From SB15 sp964639245 (GTDB taxonomy: Bacteria; Chloroflexota; Anaerolineae; Aggregatilineales; J027): a DNA stretch of 64,000 nucleotides. Below, in pieces: positions 61,099 to 64,000 of this stretch. The stretch covers positions 310,001 to 374,000 of the forward strand of contig CAZXCU010000001.1 in the NCBI GenBank assembly GCA_964639245.1, given 5' to 3'. Below the pieces are notes generated by a model, which was not told the DNA's origin, searched no databases, and saw only the letters and a list, made by a program, of their open reading frames with translations. Position 1 is the first letter of the stretch. Each line of letters begins with the position of its first letter. Position numbers and translations under genes: made by a program.

Positions 61099-62295
61099 AT
61101 GCACAAAGTTACCATGCTTGGAACAGGCTTAATTGGTTTATTTTATACGATGACCCTGCATGGCAATCGTAGCCGTGACCAAGTAGTGAATGTTTATTCT
61201 CGGAACGAAGAAAAAGTTAAAAAATTTGCCCAAGAATGGAACATCCCCCGTTGGACAACCAACATGGAAGAAGCCATCAACGACCCTGAATCAGATGTAG
61301 TGGTGGTGGGACTGCCAAATAATTTGCACGAAGAAGCCATTTTGATGGCAGCGAAGGCTGGAAAAGCCATTTTGTGTACCAAACCCCTTGCCCGAACAGG
61401 CGCAGAAGCCAAGCGGATTCTGGACGCGGTGGAAAAAGCGGGTGTGTTTCATGGGTATCTGGAAGATTTAGTGTATACCCCCAAAACGCTCAAAGCGATT
61501 AAATCAGTACAAAATGGCGCATTGGGCAAGGTGCTGTGGGCGCGTTCCCGCGAAACCCATCCCGGCCCGCACAGCGATTGGTTCTGGGACAAAAATCAGT
61601 CCGGCGGTGGGGCGATTGTGGATCTGGGCTGTCATTGCATCGAAATTGCGCGGAATTTCATCGGTAAGGATGTCAAACCATTGGAAGTCATGTGCTGGAT
61701 GGATACACAGGTGCATCCCATTGAGGCGGAAGACCATGCCGTCGGGTTGGTGCGCTATGCCAACGGTGCAATCGGGCAATTTGAGGTCAGTTGGACATTC
61801 CGGGGTGGGATGGATTTACGCGATGAGGTTTCCGGCACAGAAGGCACCATCTGGCTGAATCACTGGCTGCGAACGGGTTATGAAATGTTCACGGCGGTGG
61901 GCGAAGGTGGGTATGTGGCGGAAAAAGCTGAAGGTACAACTGGCTGGCTGTTCCCGGTGGGAGATGAAGTGGGTTCACTCGGTTACAACGAGATGTTTTC
62001 CGACATGCTTAATTCGCTAGATTCGGGCAAACAGCCATTTGAGTCTTTTTATGATGGCTACGTGGTCAACTGCATCATTGACGCGGCGTATCGGTCTGCC
62101 CAGACCAAACAATGGGAAAAAGTGCAGTTAGAGGATTGGCGCGGCTCGGAAGATGCTGAAGCGGGGGTTTTGCTGCGCGATTACGATGACCAGCACTTCC
62201 TGATTAAAGAAGAAAAAATGCCAGACGGCGCAACCAAGCTGATTCTCAAGGAAAAAGTCGGCGGTAAAGTTATTCAGAAAGTTGTGCCTGCGTAA
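61099..62295 (+). CDS. Gfo/Idh/MocA-family oxidoreductase
   Basis: The 398-residue protein has an N-terminal Rossmann fold (MLGTGLIGLFYT) and the family's CTKPLARTGAEA in place of the usual EKP. The C-terminal domain includes GGGAIVDLGCHCIEIARNF, corresponding to the DxxxH catalytic region. It should oxidise a sugar or inositol-like substrate with NAD(P). GGAG precedes ATG 61099. It is followed directly by the ROK kinase. Confidence 0.9.
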   Translation: MHKVTMLGTGLIGLFYTMTLHGNRSRDQVVNVYSRNEEKVKKFAQEWNIPRWTTNMEEAINDPESDVVVVGLPNNLHEEAILMAAKAGKAILCTKPLARTGAEAKRILDAVEKAGVFHGYLEDLVYTPKTLKAIKSVQNGALGKVLWARSRETHPGPHSDWFWDKNQSGGGAIVDLGCHCIEIARNFIGKDVKPLEVMCWMDTQVHPIEAEDHAVGLVRYANGAIGQFEVSWTFRGGMDLRDEVSGTEGTIWLNHWLRTGYEMFTAVGEGGYVAEKAEGTTGWLFPVGDEVGSLGYNEMFSDMLNSLDSGKQPFESFYDGYVVNCIIDAAYRSAQTKQWEKVQLEDWRGSEDAEAGVLLRDYDDQHFLIKEEKMPDGATKLILKEKVGGKVIQKVVPA

Positions 62296-62296
62296 T

Positions 62297-63256
62297 ATGT
62301 ACATCGGCATTGATTTAGGCGGTACGAAAATTGCCGCCGCCCTCTTAAACAGCAGCGCCGAGACCGTCATCCTGACGCGGACGATTCCAACACAGGCGCA
62401 TGAAGGGCCAGACACTGTTTTGCAACGCATCGCGGGCTTGATTCGGGAAGTGTGCCAGAGTGCGAATATCTCCCTGAGCGAAATTCAGGGGATTGGTTTG
62501 GGGGTGCCTGCCACACTGGATTTTGAACGGGGTGTGACCTTCCTGATGCCGAATTTGCCCGGCGCGTGGTACGAAAAGCCGGTAGTCGCCATTTTGGAAC
62601 AAGCGCTCAACCGTCCGGTGCATTTAATCAATGATGCACGGGCGTTCACGCTTGCCGAAGCAACCTTAGGCGCGGGGCGGGGAGCGCATACCGTCGCATG
62701 TTTTACGTTGGGAACAGGCATTGGCGGCGGAATTGCAATTGGCGGACAACTTCATCTGGGGCTTTCCGGTGCGGCGGGTGAATTTGGACATCAGACGATT
62801 GATATGTATGGTACGCCGGATGGGAGCGGCAATGCGGGTGGTTGGGAAGGCTACGCCAGCGGCCCGGCAATTGCAGCGATGGGGGTGAAGGCGGTGATGC
62901 AAGGCATTACCACCAGAATTGGCGAATTGGTCAATTTTGATCTCAACCGCATCACCCCCGAAACCATCATGCAAGCAGCGGAACAGGGCGATGCGCTGGC
63001 AAAGGATATTTTAGACCGTGCCGGATTTTACTTGGGAACGGGCATTTCCAACGTGATTATCATTCTCAGCCCGAATCGGGTTGTCATTGGCGGGGGGGTA
63101 GCGAAATTAGGCGAGTGGATTATGAAGCCCATCATGCAGACGATTCACGCTCGCTGCCACACCGTCCCATTAGATCAATTGGAAATTGTGCAGGCGGCAT
63201 TGGGCAATGAGGCGGGCATGATTGGCGCGGCGTTATGGGCATGGCAAAAATCATGA
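62297..63256 (+). CDS. ROK-family sugar kinase
   Basis: The 319-residue protein has the ATP phosphate loop GIDLGGTKIAA, the GTGIGGGI adenosine-type motif and the ExGH element (AGEFGHQTID). The ROK zinc motif, usually CxCGxxGCxE, reads GNAGGWEGYASG and has no cysteines, so it should lack structural zinc. It probably phosphorylates glucose or a related sugar. ATG 62297 follows the oxidoreductase stop by one base; an in-frame TTG at 62282 is less likely. Confidence 0.9.
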   Translation: MYIGIDLGGTKIAAALLNSSAETVILTRTIPTQAHEGPDTVLQRIAGLIREVCQSANISLSEIQGIGLGVPATLDFERGVTFLMPNLPGAWYEKPVVAILEQALNRPVHLINDARAFTLAEATLGAGRGAHTVACFTLGTGIGGGIAIGGQLHLGLSGAAGEFGHQTIDMYGTPDGSGNAGGWEGYASGPAIAAMGVKAVMQGITTRIGELVNFDLNRITPETIMQAAEQGDALAKDILDRAGFYLGTGISNVIIILSPNRVVIGGGVAKLGEWIMKPIMQTIHARCHTVPLDQLEIVQAALGNEAGMIGAALWAWQKS

Positions 63257-63270
63257 GGTATTTATTTAAC

Positions 63271-63294
63271 GGACGGAATGTATTCCGTCCCTAC
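63271..63294. repeat. Palindrome GGACGGAAT/ATTCCGTCC with CCCTAC end
   Basis: A perfect 9-bp inverted repeat with a 2-base centre (63271-63290), followed by CTAC. It resembles the elements at 3881-3932 and 45581-45621 and may act as a terminator or a dispersed repeat. Confidence 0.5.
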
Positions 63295-63343
63295 ACGGTA
63301 GAGACCCTATATAGGATGTCCGTTTCTCAAGAAAGGGTAAATC

Positions 63344-64000
63344 ATGTACTCGGTTAATTTACCCATTTTTGACGAAGCCGATGTGGTGGTCTTGGGGTCA
63401 GGGTCGGCGGGGTCTACGGCGGCGATTGCGGCTGCCCGCACAGGCGCGGACACGCTACTGATTGAACGTTACGGCTTTCTGGGCGGCACTTCTACGCTGG
63501 TTTTGGATACCTTTTACGGATTTTACACCCCCGCCAGCAACCAATATCGAGTCGTGGATGGCATCGGCTGGGAAATTGTGCGGCGTTTGTATCATTACGG
63601 GATGGTAATTGAACGCCCCAGCAGTTACGGGGCAGGACAAGCCGTCACTTATGACCCGACCACCTTAAAAGTCGTTTGGGAACAAACCGCGCTGGAGTCC
63701 GGGGTACGGTTGCTGCTGCATACCTTTTGTGTGGATGTGATTCAGGAAAATGGTCATATTTCGGGGTTAGTGGTGGCGGGTAAACGCGGCTTGGGTCTGG
63801 TCAAAGCCAAAATTTTCATTGATGCGTCCGGCGACGCGGATATTGTTTTTCGGGCGGGTGCGCCCTTTGAAGCGGCGGGGTCGGATGGGCAACCAGCCCA
63901 ATCTTTAACCACGACCTTTCGGCTTGGCAATGTTGATGAGTCACGCGCATCTCAAATCAAACGGGATGACATGGTGCGCTTGATGAAAGAAGCCAATCTC
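63344..64000 (+). CDS. FAD-dependent oxidoreductase, 5' part only (runs off the window end)
   Basis: An open frame from ATG 63344 continues to base 64000 with no stop (219 codons). The N-terminus is an FAD-binding Rossmann fold: VVVLGSGSAGSTAAIAAARTGA, then LLIERYGFLGGTST, and a later FIDASGDADIVFRAGA. This matches the FAD_oxidored (PF12831) class, often found with sugar- or inositol-degrading genes. AAAGGG is 7 bases before the ATG. It follows the ROK kinase and probably belongs to the same catabolic cluster. Confidence 0.85.
   Translation, partial: MYSVNLPIFDEADVVVLGSGSAGSTAAIAAARTGADTLLIERYGFLGGTSTLVLDTFYGFYTPASNQYRVVDGIGWEIVRRLYHYGMVIERPSSYGAGQAVTYDPTTLKVVWEQTALESGVRLLLHTFCVDVIQENGHISGLVVAGKRGLGLVKAKIFIDASGDADIVFRAGAPFEAAGSDGQPAQSLTTTFRLGNVDESRASQIKRDDMVRLMKEANL

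Overview
The window looks like a chromosomal segment of a Chloroflexota bacterium, probably of the Anaerolineae lineage. This is inferred from the gene mix: ThyX instead of ThyA, split propionyl-CoA carboxylase and methylmalonyl-CoA mutase, many signal-transduction proteins, secreted SH3 and WSPDG-propeller proteins, and STAND ATPases. Base composition is near 50 % GC with a few AT-rich genes. I see no tRNA, rRNA, CRISPR array, transposase or phage gene. With the small genes added here, no stretch above about 300 bases lacks a gene.

Layout. 1-1131 is the 5' part of a DUF4062-STAND ATPase running off the left edge. 1255-3090 is a GH20 hexosaminidase, followed by two AT-rich membrane-protein genes in foldback-rich DNA. 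4459-9902 (minus) holds gyrA, a catalytically dead M28 homologue coupled to it, a Tat-exported polysaccharide deacetylase and thyX. 9955-26271 is a signalling island: six single-domain receivers, a NarL-type regulator, three histidine kinases (one with a FecR partner and CHASE2, one with eight PAS domains) and a fused receiver-kinase-regulator. 26380-30755 encodes two tandem secreted TlpA-type thioredoxins and a propeller protein. 30756-35061 has a DUF427 protein, a probable pseudokinase, a rhomboid protease and a PhoD phosphatase.

35104-39329 (minus) is a tightly overlapping biotin carboxylase/carboxyltransferase operon. Together with the mutase at 45632-47290 it suggests propionyl-CoA to succinyl-CoA conversion, with the biotin carrier and the B12 subunit encoded elsewhere. 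40217-43310 is the most novel locus: two tandem paralogous mini-proteins (58 and 48 residues), an intrinsic terminator, a strong G-quadruplex-type tract, and a divergent regulator with an N-terminal LuxR helix-turn-helix, a STAND ATPase and a helical-repeat C-terminus. 43375-45533 holds DinB-fold proteins and a solitary PD-(D/E)XK-like nuclease.

48911-50822 is a decaying array of PIN-domain toxin-antitoxin units: one intact, one with a nonsense codon in the toxin, one with an internal deletion, and a fourth cut off after the first codons of the antitoxin. An MFS transporter and a CYTH protein follow. 53395-58878 (minus) is a polyamine ABC importer with an aldehyde dehydrogenase in the operon. 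60312-64000 is a sugar-acid catabolic cluster (KDPG aldolase family, Gfo/Idh/MocA oxidoreductase, ROK kinase, FAD oxidoreductase running off the right edge).

All calls come from reading the sequence. Family names rest on visible motifs; no database search was run.
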